Notes: generated from the letters alone by a model not told the origin. A DNA stretch of 64,000 nt from Zhongshania marina (GCF_002915595.1 NZ_PQGG01000028.1:29684-93683); one strand, 5' to 3'. Shown: positions 25,958 through 38,216, numbered from the stretch's first letter. Numbers and translations are program-made.

Positions 25958-27241
25958 TTAGCGCTTGTCCAGCGGGACAAAGTCGCGTTGCGCTGGGCCA
26001 GTGTAAAGCTGACGAGGGCGCCCGATGCGGTAGCTGCCACTGATCATTTCATTCCAGTGAGCAATCCAGCCTGGGGTGCGGCCTAGAGCAAAGATAACGG
26101 TGAACATACTTGTTGGAATACCAATCGCTTTCAGAATAATACCTGAGTAGAAATCAACGTTCGGGTAGAGTTTTCTTTCGATAAAGTACTCGTCTTCAAG
26201 TGCAATTTGCTCAAGGCGCTTAGCGATTTTCAGCAGTGGATCGTTCTCTAGGCCTAGCTCGGCAAGAACCTCATCAGCCGCTAATTTCATTACCTTGGCG
26301 CGTGGATCAAAGTTTTTGTAAACACGGTGACCAAAGCCCATGAGGCGGAATGGGTCGTCTTTGTCTTTAGCTTTTGCAACAAACTCGTCGATGCGTGACG
26401 CGTCGCCGATTTCATTAAGCATATCCAATACGGCTTCGTTTGCACCGCCGTGTGATGGTCCCCAAAGCGCAGCAATACCGGCAGAGATACAGGCGAAAGG
26501 ATTGGCGCCTGTTGAGCCAGCAAGACGTACCGTTGATGTTGATGCATTTTGCTCGTGGTCAGCATGCAATAGGAATATTTTGTCCATAGCCTTGGCAAGC
26601 ACAGGGTTTACATTGCTTGGCTCGCAAGGGTTGCCAAACATCATGTGCAAAAAGTTTTCTGAGTAGCTCAGATGATTTTGCGGGTACATGAAGGGTTGGC
26701 CGATGGTGTATTTGTAAGTCATTGCCGCTAGAGTTGGCATTTTTGCAATTAGACGAATTGCAGAAATTTCGCGGTGTTTTTCGTCGGTGATGTCTAGTGA
26801 GTCGTGGTAGAACGCAGAGAGGGCGCCAACTACGCCACACATGATCGCCATTGGGTGAGCGTCGCGGCGGAAGCCTTTGAAGAAGGTGCTCATTTGGTCA
26901 TTGACCATAGTGTGCATGCGGACCTTGTTCACAAAGGTTTCTTTCTGTGCTGCGTTTGGCAGTGCGCCGTACAATAGTAAATAACAGGTTTCTAGGTAAT
27001 CAGATTGTTCGGCTAGTTGTTCGATTGGGTAGCCGCCGTGCAGCAATACGCCCTTGTCGCCGTCGATATAGGTGATTTTAGATTCGCAGGCGGCGGTCGA
27101 AACAAAGCCTGGATCGTAAGTGAAGTATCCGTTACCCGTCAGGGCGCTGACTTCGATGACGTCGGGACCGATGGTGCCAGAGTGGACTTTGAGGTCTAGC
27201 GTTTTTCCATCGATACTCAGACTTGCTTTCTTATCGCTCAT
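25958..27241 (-). CDS. gltA: Citrate synthase (type II, hexameric)
   Basis: Condenses acetyl-CoA and oxaloacetate to citrate, the entry step of the TCA cycle. The 427-residue length and the N-terminal beta-rich extension ([25 protein letters not shown]) are typical of NADH-sensitive Gram-negative citrate synthase. The conserved catalytic histidines are seen in [16 protein letters not shown] and [15 protein letters not shown], with the catalytic Asp in NVDFYSG. It is divergent from sdhCDAB, has its own promoter at 27360-27387 and shares the terminator at 25925-25950. Confidence 0.97.
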   Translation of the reverse strand: MSDKKASLSIDGKTLDLKVHSGTIGPDVIEVSALTGNGYFTYDPGFVSTAACESKITYIDGDKGVLLHGGYPIEQLAEQSDYLETCYLLLYGALPNAAQKETFVNKVRMHTMVNDQMSTFFKGFRRDAHPMAIMCGVVGALSAFYHDSLDITDEKHREISAIRLIAKMPTLAAMTYKYTIGQPFMYPQNHLSYSENFLHMMFGNPCEPSNVNPVLAKAMDKIFLLHADHEQNASTSTVRLAGSTGANPFACISAGIAALWGPSHGGANEAVLDMLNEIGDASRIDEFVAKAKDKDDPFRLMGFGHRVYKNFDPRAKVMKLAADEVLAELGLENDPLLKIAKRLEQIALEDEYFIERKLYPNVDFYSGIILKAIGIPTSMFTVIFALGRTPGWIAHWNEMISGSYRIGRPRQLYTGPAQRDFVPLDKR

Positions 27242-27359
27242 GTGGGACGGGCTCCTGTAACTTTTAACATAGCTTGTGGCGTTGACTCCCCGTGTCTAGC
27301 ATCCGGTAAGGTATTACCTGAACGTAACCCGAGGAGATCCGCATTTCGCGGGAGTGACA

Positions 27360-27387
27360 AATATAGAGGGCTGAAATGTTTTGTCAA
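27360..27387 (-). promoter_or_regulatory. gltA sigma-70 promoter
   Basis: On the minus strand TTGACA (27382-27387) is separated by 16 bp from TATATT (27360-27365). This is an almost consensus promoter about 112 bp upstream of gltA. Confidence 0.72.
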
Positions 27388-27600
27388 CGGTGAGAACATT
27401 TTAACGCGGTATTGGTGTGGATGGAATTCTAAATATTCACTCCTGCTCGGTTTTTATTGTTTGTATGTAAATGTTCGCTAATTTTCGCGCACCAAATTGG
27501 CGACCCTCTGTTTTGGCTATGGCGCCATAATGGTGCGAAATGGTCTCTTAAGCCCTTGATATTCGAGTTTTTTGCCGCCCTTTTGTGGGCGTTTAAGGGT

Positions 27601-27629
27601 TTGTAATTGCACTTCGATGGCCCTATAAT
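27601..27629 (+). promoter_or_regulatory. sdh operon sigma-70 promoter
   Basis: TTGTAA (27601-27606), a 17-bp spacer and a perfect TATAAT (27624-27629) with a GC-rich discriminator. Transcription would start about 120 bp before sdhC and could run through the whole sdh-suc block. Confidence 0.68.
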
Positions 27630-27755
27630 GCGCGGCGTTTCTTCGGGAGTTTAGCTGCTCCTGTTCTAAGAAGCGATGCTGAGTTGGAGAGCTCAGTATC
27701 TGATTGATCCACTCCCTTTAAACCGCTCGTAGTATATGAGCCAGAAATTAAAAGT

Positions 27756-28142
27756 GTGGCAAAAACCGTGAACGATAAACGACCTGTAAATCTGGATATC
27801 GGGACAATCGCGCTGCCGATTACCGCATATACCTCTATTTTACACCGCGTTAGTGGTGTGTTTCTTGTGGCGGGCGTAGCCCTGCTGTTTTGGTTGCTTG
27901 GTACGAGTCTTGATGGCCCAGAGGGTTTCGAGCAGGCGAAGGCGTGTCTGACATCGTTCTGGGGTAAGTTGAGTATTTGGGCCGTGTTGATCGGTTTGAG
28001 TTATCACTCAGCAGCCGGTGTAAAGCATTTAATTATGGATGCTGGCATTGGTGAGACTATGAAGGGCGGCGAGACTGGGTCGAAGTTGGTCTTGGCGGTG
28101 ACGGCGGTGTTGGTTCTGCTGACGGGGTTGTGGATATGGTAA
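27756..28142 (+). CDS. sdhC: Succinate dehydrogenase cytochrome b556 subunit
   Basis: Membrane anchor of complex II. It binds haem b and forms part of the ubiquinone site. Three hydrophobic helices are visible in 128 residues. SILHRVSGVFLVAG carries the quinone-site Ser/Arg, and LSYHSAAGVKHLIMD carries the haem-ligand His. The start is uncertain: GTG 27756 gives MAKTVNDKRPVNLD; another GTG at 27768 gives VNDKRPVNLD; neither has a strong ribosome-binding site. Its end overlaps sdhD by 7 bp. Confidence 0.93.
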   Translation: MAKTVNDKRPVNLDIGTIALPITAYTSILHRVSGVFLVAGVALLFWLLGTSLDGPEGFEQAKACLTSFWGKLSIWAVLIGLSYHSAAGVKHLIMDAGIGETMKGGETGSKLVLAVTAVLVLLTGLWIW

Positions 28143-28504
28143 GTTCAGTTACGAATTTGGGGCGCAGCGGTTTATCCGATTGGCTGGTTCAGCGGGTTTC
28201 CGGTGTGGTTCTGCTAGCGTATACCTTAGTGGTTGGCTTTTATTTGGTGTGTGGTGGTTCAGAGATCACTTATGCACAGTGGAGTGCGTATTTTGATAGC
28301 ACCTTTATGCGTGTGTTCAGTACGGCAGCGGTGTTGTCCATTGTAGGACATGCTTGGATCGGTTTGTGGTCAGTTTCTACCGATTATTTAACTGAGCGAA
28401 TGATGGGTGGCCGAGGCACAGTGTTGCGTTTGGCATTTCAGGCGGCGTCAGCTGTTGTGTTATTCACCTACCTCGTTTGGGGCATCCAGATTCTTTGGAG
28501 TTAA
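28136..28504 (+). CDS. sdhD: Succinate dehydrogenase membrane anchor subunit
   Basis: Second membrane anchor of complex II, 122 residues from ATG 28136 (a GTG two codons earlier is possible). LGRSGLSDWLVQRVSGVVLLAYTL begins helix I, GHAWIGLWSVSTDYL contains the haem-side His and the Asp-Tyr pair near the quinone site. Three hydrophobic helices. sdhA starts 3 bp after its stop. Confidence 0.93.
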   Translation: MVSSVTNLGRSGLSDWLVQRVSGVVLLAYTLVVGFYLVCGGSEITYAQWSAYFDSTFMRVFSTAAVLSIVGHAWIGLWSVSTDYLTERMMGGRGTVLRLAFQAASAVVLFTYLVWGIQILWS

Positions 28505-28507
28505 ACA

Positions 28508-30280
28508 ATGGCTAATATTCGTACAATTTCTTTTGATGGTGTAATTGTTGGTGGCGGTGGCGCAGGTATGCGTGCTGCATTGCAGTTGGCACAGTCTGGT
28601 TACAAAACAGCAGTAATTTCTAAAGTATTCCCTACGCGTTCACACACTGTGTCTGCTCAGGGTGGTATCACCTGTGCAATTGCGAGTGCTGATCCGCAAG
28701 ATCAGTGGCAGTGGCATATGTATGACACAGTAAAAGGCTCTGATTACATTGGCGACCAAGAAGCCATTGAATATATGTGTCAAGTTGGCCCAGAAGCGGT
28801 TTACGAGCTTGATCACATGGGTATGCCTTTTTCGCGTACCGAAGAAGGTCGTATTTATCAGCGTCCTTTCGGTGGTCAGTCTAAGAATTTTGGTGAGGGT
28901 GGCCAGGCTGCACGTACTTGTGCTGCAGCTGACCGTACTGGTCACGCTCTGCTGCACACGCTTTATCAAGGCAACTTAAAGAACAATACCGTTTTCTTTA
29001 ATGAGTGGTATGCAACGGATCTCGTTAAAAACGAAGACGGAGCAGTTGTTGGTGTTATCGCTATTTGTATCGAAACCGGTGAAGTGGTTTACGTCAAATC
29101 AAAAGCGACCGTATTCGCAACAGGTGGTGCGGGCCGTATTTATGCCTCTACTACTAATGCGCACATTAATACTGGTGACGGTGTTGGCATGGCGCTACGT
29201 GCTGGCTTCCCAGTTCAAGATATTGAAATGTGGCAGTTCCACCCAACCGGTATTGCCGGGGCCGGCGTACTTGTAACAGAGGGCTGTCGCGGTGAGGGCG
29301 GTTATCTAGTCAATAAAGATGGCGAGCGTTTCATGGAGCGTTATGCGCCAAATGCTAAAGATTTGGCAGGTCGTGACGTTGTTGCCCGCTCAATGACTTT
29401 GGAAATTCTCGAAGGTCGCGGCTGTGGTCCAAATGGCGATCATGTTTACCTGAAACTGGATCATCTTGGTGAAGAAGTATTGGAAAGCCGTCTGCCAGGT
29501 ATTTGCGAACTATCGCGTACCTTTGCCCACGCTGATCCAGTCAAAGAGCCGGTTCCAGTAGTGCCGACCTGTCACTACATGATGGGTGGTATTCCCACCA
29601 ATGTTAACGGTCAAGCATTGACTGTCGACGCTGATGGCAACGATGTGGTTATTCCAGGTTTGTTTGCCTGTGGTGAAGTTGCTTGTGTATCTGTTCACGG
29701 TGCAAACCGCTTGGGCGGTAACTCATTGCTAGATTTGGTGGTATTTGGTCGTTCAGCTGGTTTGTATATCGAGAAGAGCCTGCGTGAAGGTATCGAAATG
29801 CGCGATGCTTCTGAGGCAGATATCGACCGCGCAATGAGCCGCTTGAATAAGATTAACAGTACTACCGGTGGTGAGAGTGTTTCGGCGCTGCGTACTGAAT
29901 TGCAAACGATTATGCAGAATCACTTTGGCGTATTCCGCCGCGGTGACTTTATGCAGGAAGGTATCAAGAAGCTGGCTGAACTGCGTGTACGTATTGAAAA
30001 CGCGCATTTGGAAGACAAGAGCAATGCTTACAATACAGCTCGTATTGAAGCGCTTGAGTTGCATAATTTGTTTGAAGTTGCGGAAGCGACAGCTATCGCT
30101 GCTGAAGCGCGTACTGAGAGCCGTGGCGCTCATGCTCGCGAAGACTTCACCGATCGCGATGATGACAACTGGTTGTGCCACTCTATGTACTTCCCTAGCG
30201 AAAAACGTGTTGGTAAGCGGGCGGTAAACTTCACGCCTAAAACACGTGAAGCGTTTGCACCAAAAATTCGTACGTACTGA
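28508..30280 (+). CDS. sdhA: Succinate dehydrogenase flavoprotein subunit
   Basis: Catalytic subunit that oxidises succinate to fumarate. FAD-binding [14 protein letters not shown] lies at about residues 16-29, the covalently flavinylated His in [10 protein letters not shown] near residue 46, and substrate-site residues in [21 protein letters not shown] and [14 protein letters not shown]. At 590 residues it is the standard length. It faces the cytoplasm, bound to SdhB, and is the third gene of sdhCDAB. Confidence 0.97.
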   Translation: MANIRTISFDGVIVGGGGAGMRAALQLAQSGYKTAVISKVFPTRSHTVSAQGGITCAIASADPQDQWQWHMYDTVKGSDYIGDQEAIEYMCQVGPEAVYELDHMGMPFSRTEEGRIYQRPFGGQSKNFGEGGQAARTCAAADRTGHALLHTLYQGNLKNNTVFFNEWYATDLVKNEDGAVVGVIAICIETGEVVYVKSKATVFATGGAGRIYASTTNAHINTGDGVGMALRAGFPVQDIEMWQFHPTGIAGAGVLVTEGCRGEGGYLVNKDGERFMERYAPNAKDLAGRDVVARSMTLEILEGRGCGPNGDHVYLKLDHLGEEVLESRLPGICELSRTFAHADPVKEPVPVVPTCHYMMGGIPTNVNGQALTVDADGNDVVIPGLFACGEVACVSVHGANRLGGNSLLDLVVFGRSAGLYIEKSLREGIEMRDASEADIDRAMSRLNKINSTTGGESVSALRTELQTIMQNHFGVFRRGDFMQEGIKKLAELRVRIENAHLEDKSNAYNTARIEALELHNLFEVAEATAIAAEARTESRGAHAREDFTDRDDDNWLCHSMYFPSEKRVGKRAVNFTPKTREAFAPKIRTY

Positions 30281-30297
30281 TTCAGGGGAAAACGAAT

Positions 30298-31014
30298 ATG
30301 TTGAAAGTTAGTCTCTATCGTTACAATCCTGAAACTGATCAGGAACCGTACATGCAGGAAGTTGAACTCGATACCGGTGGCAAAGACCTGATGGTATTGG
30401 ACGTTCTCGAATTGTTAAAAGGCAGTGATCCGTCACTAGCTTACCGTCGTTCTTGCCGTGAGGGTGTTTGTGGTTCAGACGGTATGAACATCAACGGTAA
30501 AAATGGTTTGGCGTGTATTACGCCGATTTCTGAAGCGCTGAAAAATGGTAAAGGTGGCAATAAATTAGTATTGCGTCCGTTGCCAGGCTTGCCGGTTATT
30601 CGTGACCTTGTTATCGACATGAGTCTTTTCTACAAGCAGTATGAAAAGATTAAGCCGTTCTTGCAAAATGACACGCCAGCGCCCGCTATTGAGCGTTTGC
30701 AGTCTCCTGAAGAGCGCGAGAAGTTAGACGGTTTGTACGAGTGTATTCTTTGTGCGTGCTGTTCGACTGCTTGTCCTTCATTTTGGTGGAACCCTGATCG
30801 CTTTATTGGTCCAAGTGGCTTATTACAGGCTTATCGCTTTTTGGCGGACAGCCGTGATACGGCAACTGAAGAGCGCCTAAGTGATCTTGATGATCCATTT
30901 AGTGTTTTCCGTTGTCACGGTATTCAAAATTGCGTCAATGTTTGTCCTAAGGGTTTAAACCCAACAAAGGCAATTGGCCATATCCGGAATATGTTGCTAA
31001 GCAGAGCAACTTAA
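30298..31014 (+). CDS. sdhB: Succinate dehydrogenase iron-sulfur subunit
   Basis: Carries electrons from SdhA to the quinone. The [2Fe-2S] ligands are in SCREGVCGSDGMNINGKNGLAC, the [4Fe-4S] ligands in CILCACCSTACPSFW and the [3Fe-4S] ligands in CHGIQNCVNVCPKGLNP. 238 residues, normal length. It is followed by a 266-bp gap with a palindromic hairpin before sucA. Confidence 0.97.
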   Translation: MLKVSLYRYNPETDQEPYMQEVELDTGGKDLMVLDVLELLKGSDPSLAYRRSCREGVCGSDGMNINGKNGLACITPISEALKNGKGGNKLVLRPLPGLPVIRDLVIDMSLFYKQYEKIKPFLQNDTPAPAIERLQSPEEREKLDGLYECILCACCSTACPSFWWNPDRFIGPSGLLQAYRFLADSRDTATEERLSDLDDPFSVFRCHGIQNCVNVCPKGLNPTKAIGHIRNMLLSRAT

Positions 31015-31067
31015 GTATTCCCTCAGCTAAGGCTGGGCAATAAAACTCTGCGTAAAGTTAGTCCTCT

Positions 31068-31089
31068 GGCGCCGCTCACGAGCGGCGCC
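31068..31089. other. GC-rich perfect hairpin between sdhB and sucA
   Basis: GGCGCCGCTC and GAGCGGCGCC form a perfect 10-bp inverted repeat around AC, 53 bp after sdhB. It is followed by AAATAAAAT rather than T residues, so it is not a classic terminator; RNA processing, stability or partial attenuation are options. The rest of the 266-bp gap shows no gene. Confidence 0.5.
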
Positions 31090-31280
31090 AAATAAAATAC
31101 ACTCGGTGCTTACCGGCACTTTATGAGCGTGAAAGCGTATAAGAGGGAAGGGACGTTCCCTGTGGTGCGAGTCGGTTCTGCGGCGTACACTGAATGCTGC
31201 TGGGCTACACAGGATGAGAAGAGCCTTATCGGGCATTGATCATTCAGACTGCCACTTCCCTTATTTTTAGGTGGACAGGA

Positions 31281-34115
31281 ATGCAGAAAAATTCGATGGA
31301 GCTTCTATGGAAAAGCTCACATATATCTGGCGGTAATGCGACTTACGTAGAAGAGTTGTATGAAGCCTACCTCACAGACCCAAACGCCGTTTCTGACGAA
31401 TGGCGTGATTATTTTCAGCAATTGCCCCGCGTCAGTGAAAACACGACGCACGATATCCCTCACTCTCCAGTTCGCGAACACTTTGCTCAGCTAGCAAAGA
31501 CGCCAATTCGCTACAGCGGCCCGGTGAACAATGACATTAGTGTTCATGAGCGCAAGCAGGTCAGAGTTATTCAGCTCGTTAGCGCCTATCGTCAGCGCGG
31601 TCATCAGGAAGCGGAGCTCGATCCTTTAGGTTTGTGGCAGCGGCCACGGGTTCCGGATTTGGAGTTGCAATACCACCAGTTGAGCGAAGCTGATTTTGAT
31701 ACCACCTTCCAAACTGGCAGCCTTTATATCGGCAAAGATCAAGCGACCCTACGCGATATTTATGACGCCCTGCGTTCGACGTATTGCCGCTCTGTTGGCG
31801 CTGAGTTTATGCATATTGTCGACACCCGCGAGCGCACTTGGATTCAGCAGCGGATGGAAAGCGTTCGGTCTCAGCCACAGTATGGCGTTGATATTCGCAC
31901 GCACTTATTAGAGCGCTTAACCGCTGCCGAAGGCTTGGAGAAATCGCTGGGTTCTAAGTACCCAGGTACCAAGCGTTTTGGTTTGGAAGGCGGCGAAAGC
32001 TTGATTCCGATGATGGATGCCATCATTCAGCGTGCGGGTTCATACGGTGCCAAAGAAATGGTCATCGGCATGGCTCACCGGGGCCGTCTCAATTTACTGG
32101 TCAATATTTTAGGTAAGAATCCTGCCGAGTTATTTGATGAGTTTGAAGGCAAGGTTAAGTACCAAGGCTCAGCCGACGTTAAATACCACCAAGGTTTTTC
32201 TTCCAATGTGATGACTCCGGGTGGCGAAGTGCATTTGGCCTTGGCTTTTAACCCCTCGCATTTGGAAATCGTATCGCCGGTTGTTGAAGGCTCGGTAAGA
32301 GCGCGCCAAGATCGTCGTAACGACCCAATCGGCGACAAAGTTGTGCCTATCGTTTTGCACGGTGACGCGGCCTTTGCTGGTCAAGGTGTGGTAATGGAGA
32401 CATTCCAAATGTCTCAAACCCGCGCCTACAAAACAGGCGGCACTGTCCATATCGTTATTAACAACCAGGTTGGCTTTACCACTAGCTTGCAGGAAGATGC
32501 ACGTTCAACAGAATACTGTACCGACGTTGCGAAAATGGTTCAGGCGCCAATCTTCCATGTTAACGGTGACGACCCAGAAGCGGTGCTCTTTGTTAGCCAA
32601 CTGGCTGCGGATTTCCGTCAAGAATTTAAGAAAGATGTGGTTGTTGATTTAATCTGCTACCGCCGTCGTGGCCACAATGAAGCTGATGAGCCCTCGGGCA
32701 CTCAGCCATTGATGTATAACAAAATCAATAAGCAAAAAACCACCCGTGAGCTCTATGTTAACAAACTGCTTGAAGAAGGCGTTGTAAGCAAAGAGCTGGC
32801 AGATAAAATGGCTGATGATTACCGTCAGGCACTTGATAATGGTGAGCATGTAGCAAAGAGTTTGGTTATGGAGCCAAACAAAGAGCTGTTTGTCGATTGG
32901 ACTCCTTATCTTGGTCACGCTTGGGATGTTGCCGGTGATACCACCATTGATCCAAAGTTGCTTAAGGAAACTGCTGAGCTAGTTAATGCGATACCTGAAG
33001 GTATTGTGGTTCAGCGTCAGGTCGCCAAGATTTATGAAGATCGCCGCAAAATGGCCGCTGGCGCAATGCCTATTAACTGGGGTTTTGCAGAAACCTTGGC
33101 TTATGGGTCGTTGCTTAAGCAGGGGCACAAGGTGCGTTTGACCGGTCAGGATGTTGGTCGCGGTACCTTCTCACATCGCCATGCTGTTTTGCACAGCCAA
33201 TCTGATGCGCGTCGCTATATTCCTTTACAGAATATGTTTGACGGGCAGCCTGCTTTTTCGATTTTCGACTCTTTGCTGTCAGAAGAAGCGGTACTCGCCT
33301 TTGAATACGGTTACTCGACCACGCAGCCTGATGCCCTAGTTATATGGGAAGCGCAGTTCGGTGATTTTGCCAACGGCGCGCAGGTTGTTATAGACCAATT
33401 TATTAGTAGTGGTGAATTAAAGTGGGGCCGTTTGTGCGGTTTAACCATGCTTTTACCACATGGCTATGAAGGGCAGGGGCCGGAGCATTCTTCTGCGAAA
33501 CTAGAGCGATTCTTGCAATTATGTGCAGAGCACAATATTCAAGTGTGTGTTCCGTCTACACCAGCTCAGGTTTATCACATGCTGCGTCGTCAGGCGATTC
33601 GCCCGCTGCGTCGTCCTTTAGTCGTGATGTCACCTAAGAGCTTGCTTCGTCATAAAGAAGCGGTATCAAGCATCGAAGAGTTAACCGAAGGTCAATTCCA
33701 AAATGTGATTGATGAGACTGATGACATCGATAAGTCAAAAGTTACCCGCATGATTTTGTGCAGCGGTAAGGTGTATTACGATCTGCGTGCAGCTCGTCGT
33801 GAACACGGTAAAGACTCAGTAGCTATTGTTCGTCTCGAGCAGGTTTATCCATTCCCTTACGACGATTTGCGTAATGCGATTGCGGGTTATCCAAATCTGA
33901 AGAAAGTAGTTTGGTGTCAGGAAGAGCCGCGCAACCAAGGGGCTTGGTATAACAGTCGTCATCGCATGACTCGCGTGATACGCAGCTTTAAACCTGAAAA
34001 GAATCTATTGCTCGGTTATGTAGGGCGGGAGCCTTCAGCATCACCTGCGGCTGGTTACATGGCTTTACACCTTGAGCAGCAAGAGAAATTTATTAAACAG
34101 GCATTAAAACTGTAA
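31281..34115 (+). CDS. sucA: 2-oxoglutarate dehydrogenase E1
   Basis: Thiamine-diphosphate-dependent decarboxylase of the 2-oxoglutarate dehydrogenase complex. I chose ATG 31281 behind AGGTGGACAGGA, giving 944 residues and the family start MQKNSMELLWKSSHISGGNATYVEELY; a TTG 45 bp upstream is unlikely. Recognisable segments are MAHRGRLNLLVNILGK, FNPSHLEIVSPVVEGSVRA, the ThDP/Mg-binding GDAAF and INNQVGFTT, and YGYSTTQPDALVIWEAQFGDFANGAQ. sucB follows after 59 bp. Confidence 0.97.
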   Translation: MQKNSMELLWKSSHISGGNATYVEELYEAYLTDPNAVSDEWRDYFQQLPRVSENTTHDIPHSPVREHFAQLAKTPIRYSGPVNNDISVHERKQVRVIQLVSAYRQRGHQEAELDPLGLWQRPRVPDLELQYHQLSEADFDTTFQTGSLYIGKDQATLRDIYDALRSTYCRSVGAEFMHIVDTRERTWIQQRMESVRSQPQYGVDIRTHLLERLTAAEGLEKSLGSKYPGTKRFGLEGGESLIPMMDAIIQRAGSYGAKEMVIGMAHRGRLNLLVNILGKNPAELFDEFEGKVKYQGSADVKYHQGFSSNVMTPGGEVHLALAFNPSHLEIVSPVVEGSVRARQDRRNDPIGDKVVPIVLHGDAAFAGQGVVMETFQMSQTRAYKTGGTVHIVINNQVGFTTSLQEDARSTEYCTDVAKMVQAPIFHVNGDDPEAVLFVSQLAADFRQEFKKDVVVDLICYRRRGHNEADEPSGTQPLMYNKINKQKTTRELYVNKLLEEGVVSKELADKMADDYRQALDNGEHVAKSLVMEPNKELFVDWTPYLGHAWDVAGDTTIDPKLLKETAELVNAIPEGIVVQRQVAKIYEDRRKMAAGAMPINWGFAETLAYGSLLKQGHKVRLTGQDVGRGTFSHRHAVLHSQSDARRYIPLQNMFDGQPAFSIFDSLLSEEAVLAFEYGYSTTQPDALVIWEAQFGDFANGAQVVIDQFISSGELKWGRLCGLTMLLPHGYEGQGPEHSSAKLERFLQLCAEHNIQVCVPSTPAQVYHMLRRQAIRPLRRPLVVMSPKSLLRHKEAVSSIEELTEGQFQNVIDETDDIDKSKVTRMILCSGKVYYDLRAARREHGKDSVAIVRLEQVYPFPYDDLRNAIAGYPNLKKVVWCQEEPRNQGAWYNSRHRMTRVIRSFKPEKNLLLGYVGREPSASPAAGYMALHLEQQEKFIKQALKL

Positions 34116-34174
34116 GGTTTTAATCAACTTATAAAGACTGTCTCGTACAGCGATATTAATTGACAGGAATAGTG

Positions 34175-35365
34175 ATGAGCACTGAAATTAAAGCACCAAC
34201 ATTTCCGGAATCAGTCGCAGACGGTTCTATTGCTACATGGCATAAAAAAGTTGGGGAAGCGGTTTCCCGCGATGAGCCACTGGTAGACATTGAAACGGAT
34301 AAGGTGGTGCTCGAAGTTGTTGCACCCGCTGACGGCGTATTGAAAGAAATTATTAAAGGTGAGGGCGATACCGTTCTTAGCGATGAGCTTATCGCCACGT
34401 TTGAAGAGGGCGCGGCGGCAAGTGCTCCTACTGAGTCTGCTCAGCCAGCAGCGGCAGCGCCTGCTGCTACCGCAGACCTAAAAATTAGCCCAGCAGCACG
34501 CAAAATGCTAGATGAGAAAGGCATTGATGCGGCCGCTGTTACTGGAACGGGCAAGGGCGGCGTTATTACCAAAGAAGACGTTGCAAACTATAAGCCTGCA
34601 GCTGCACCTGCTGCAAAACCAGCAGCAGCCCCAGCGCCAGCGGTTGATGTTCCAGCTGGTGAGCGAGTTGAAAAGCGGGTGCCAATGACCCGTTTGCGCA
34701 AGCGTATCGCTGAGCGTCTTCTTGAGGCAACTCATACTACGGCAATGTTGACAACCTTCAATGAAGTCAATATGAAGCCGGTGATGGATTTACGTAATCA
34801 ATATAAAGATTTGTTCGAGAAATCACACAATGGTACGCGCCTAGGCTTTATGGGTTTTTTTGTGAAAGCTGCCTGTGAATCATTGAAGCGCTTCCCCGCG
34901 GTAAATGCCTCTATCGATGGCGATGACGTGGTGTACCACGGTTTCCAAGATGTGGGTGTGGCGGTTTCAACTGAGAAAGGTTTGGTTGTTCCCGTGCTCC
35001 GCGATGCTGAAAACATGAGCATGGCGAAAATTGAAGAGAAAATCCGTGAATACGGTTTGCGTGCAAAAGACGGCAAACTAAGTATGGAAGATATGACCGG
35101 CGGTACCTTCACCATCACCAATGGCGGTGTATTTGGTTCGCTGCTGTCTACGCCGATTCTCAACCCACCGCAAACCGCTATTTTGGGTATGCACAAAATC
35201 CAAGATCGTCCTATGGCGGTTAACGGTGAAGTTGTTATTTTACCGATGATGTACTTGGCGTTGTCCTACGATCACCGCCTTGTAGACGGTAAAGACGCGG
35301 TTCAATTTTTGGTCGCAATTAAAGACTTGATTGAAGATCCAGCGCGGATATTACTCGAAATTTAA
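34175..35365 (+). CDS. sucB: 2-oxoglutarate dehydrogenase E2, dihydrolipoyl succinyltransferase
   Basis: Core of the 2-oxoglutarate dehydrogenase complex; transfers the succinyl group to CoA. The lipoyl domain (1-77) has the lipoylated lysine K43 in [11 protein letters not shown]. An Ala/Pro linker leads to the peripheral-subunit-binding domain ([32 protein letters not shown]), a second Ala/Pro linker, and the catalytic domain ending with the active-site [13 protein letters not shown]. The ATG at 34175 lies behind CAGGA; the upstream in-frame start is rejected. 396 residues, typical. Confidence 0.97.
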   Translation: MSTEIKAPTFPESVADGSIATWHKKVGEAVSRDEPLVDIETDKVVLEVVAPADGVLKEIIKGEGDTVLSDELIATFEEGAAASAPTESAQPAAAAPAATADLKISPAARKMLDEKGIDAAAVTGTGKGGVITKEDVANYKPAAAPAAKPAAAPAPAVDVPAGERVEKRVPMTRLRKRIAERLLEATHTTAMLTTFNEVNMKPVMDLRNQYKDLFEKSHNGTRLGFMGFFVKAACESLKRFPAVNASIDGDDVVYHGFQDVGVAVSTEKGLVVPVLRDAENMSMAKIEEKIREYGLRAKDGKLSMEDMTGGTFTITNGGVFGSLLSTPILNPPQTAILGMHKIQDRPMAVNGEVVILPMMYLALSYDHRLVDGKDAVQFLVAIKDLIEDPARILLEI

Positions 35366-35380
35366 AACTTAGTTGACGAA

Positions 35381-35417
35381 AATGACTGATGCCGAAGCTT
35401 ACGGCATCAGCGTCATT
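35381..35417 (+). other. Hairpin between sucB and lpd
   Basis: AATGAC-TGATGCCG pairs with CGGCATCA-GC-GTCATT around a 7-nt loop: 14 paired bases with a 2-nt bulge. There is only a short TTT afterwards. It may attenuate or protect the upstream mRNA rather than fully terminate. Confidence 0.5.
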
Positions 35418-35445
35418 TAGCTGTGGCGTCTTGCTTGGCAGCTAA

Positions 35446-36909
<1,464 letters not shown>

Positions 36910-36922
36910 ATTTGCGGTAGTG

Positions 36923-36958
36923 CGCGAAATTCGGGAAAATACGCATCCCGATTTCGCG
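36923..36958 (+). other. Hairpin between lpd and sucC
   Basis: CGCGAAATTCGGGA pairs with TCCCGATTTCGCG with one bulged base around a 9-nt loop. It lies 13 bp after the lpd stop. The following TTGTTAC is not a strong T tract. Confidence 0.5.
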
Positions 36959-37049
36959 TTGTTACTGCAATGTGCAGAGGGAGCGGGCCAAGTCACTGAC
37001 AGGATCTAACTCGCTTAACACTTCCACAGACCGAGATGGTAATTCCAAC

Positions 37050-38216
37050 ATGAACCTTCACGAGTACCAGGGCAAACAGTTGTTTGCCGAATACGGGCTA
37101 CCTGTTTCTACAGGATATGCCTGTGATACCCCGGAAGAAGCTGCAGCTGCAGCTGATAAAATTGGCGGCGACAAATGGGTTGTTAAAGCCCAAGTTCACG
37201 CTGGTGGCCGAGGCAAAGCTGGCGGCGTTAAGCTGGTTAGCAGCAAAGATGAGATCAAAGCATTTGCTGAAAAGTGGCTAGGTAAAAACCTAGTAACTTA
37301 TCAGACAGATGAAAATGGTCAGCCTGTTTCTAAAATCTTGGTTGAATCTTGTACTGATATCGATCAAGAACTGTATTTAGGTGCAGTTGTAGACCGTTCT
37401 TCACGTCGTATCGTTTTCATGGCATCTACCGAAGGTGGTGTTGAAATCGAGAAAGTTGCAGAAGAGACTCCAGAGAAGATTCTCAAGGCAATTATCGACC
37501 CGATGACTGGCGCTCAGCCATACCAAGGCCGTGAGTTGGCTTTCCAGTTGGGCTTAAACCCAACCCAGGTAAAGCAATTCGTTAAGATTTTCTTGGGCTT
37601 GGCGCAATTATTCCAAGACAAAGATCTAGCCCTGATGGAAATCAACCCACTGGTTATTACCAGCGAAGGCAATTTGCACTGCTTGGACGCGAAGTTGGTT
37701 GTCGATGGCAACGCAATGTACCGTCACCCTGAGCTGAAGGAAATGCATGACCCTTCACAGGAAGACGAGCGTGAAGCACGTGCCGCTGAGTGGGATCTAA
37801 ACTACGTTGCCCTGACTGGTAATATCGGTTGCATGGTAAACGGCGCTGGCTTGGCGATGGGTACTATGGACATCGTTTCTCTGCACGGCGGTTTCCCCGC
37901 TAACTTCCTCGACGTAGGTGGTGGTGCAACTAAAGAGCGTGTTACTGAAGCCTTCAAAATTATCCTTGAAGACAGCAATGTTAAAGCCGTTCTCGTTAAT
38001 ATTTTCGGCGGTATCGTACGTTGTGATCTGATTGCCGAAGGTATTATCGGCGCAGTGAAGGAAGTGGGCGTTAGCGTACCAGTTGTGGTTCGCTTAGAAG
38101 GTAACAATGCAGAGCTGGGTTCTAAACTGCTGTCTGACTCAGGCCTCGATATCATCGCGGCAACCAGTCTAACCGACGCAGCTCAGCAAGCTGTTAAAGC
38201 AGCAGGGGGCAAATAA
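37050..38216 (+). CDS. sucC: Succinyl-CoA synthetase beta subunit
   Basis: Nucleotide-binding subunit of succinate-CoA ligase, which makes ATP or GTP from succinyl-CoA. The ATG at 37050 gives [19 protein letters not shown] and 388 residues, the usual length; an in-frame start 78 bp upstream only adds non-homologous sequence. ATP-grasp features are [17 protein letters not shown] and MEINPLVI; the CoA-ligase domain carries [15 protein letters not shown] and [15 protein letters not shown]. Its stop overlaps the sucD start (TAATG). Confidence 0.97.
   Translation: MNLHEYQGKQLFAEYGLPVSTGYACDTPEEAAAAADKIGGDKWVVKAQVHAGGRGKAGGVKLVSSKDEIKAFAEKWLGKNLVTYQTDENGQPVSKILVESCTDIDQELYLGAVVDRSSRRIVFMASTEGGVEIEKVAEETPEKILKAIIDPMTGAQPYQGRELAFQLGLNPTQVKQFVKIFLGLAQLFQDKDLALMEINPLVITSEGNLHCLDAKLVVDGNAMYRHPELKEMHDPSQEDEREARAAEWDLNYVALTGNIGCMVNGAGLAMGTMDIVSLHGGFPANFLDVGGGATKERVTEAFKIILEDSNVKAVLVNIFGGIVRCDLIAEGIIGAVKEVGVSVPVVVRLEGNNAELGSKLLSDSGLDIIAATSLTDAAQQAVKAAGGK

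Larger units (their letters stand above)
27242..27755. other. gltA-sdhC divergent intergenic region
   Basis: A 514-bp gap holding the gltA promoter on the minus strand, the sdh promoter on the plus strand and untranslated leaders of roughly 110-120 nt on each side. The sdh leader contains a small hairpin (CTGAG/CTCAG). The open frame at 27242-27481 has no ribosome-binding site or family features, and I do not accept it as a gene. Confidence 0.65.

Noticed and set aside
27242..27481. 79-codon frame between gltA and sdhC
   Set aside because: It covers the gltA promoter and leader and has no ribosome-binding site or family features.
29753..30181. 142-residue frame on the minus strand inside sdhA
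   Set aside because: Shadow of the conserved sdhA coding frame; composition is typical of antisense translation.
36972..37049. Extended N-terminus of sucC
   Set aside because: The extra 26 codons have no homology to SucC, and ATG 37050 gives the standard 388-residue protein.
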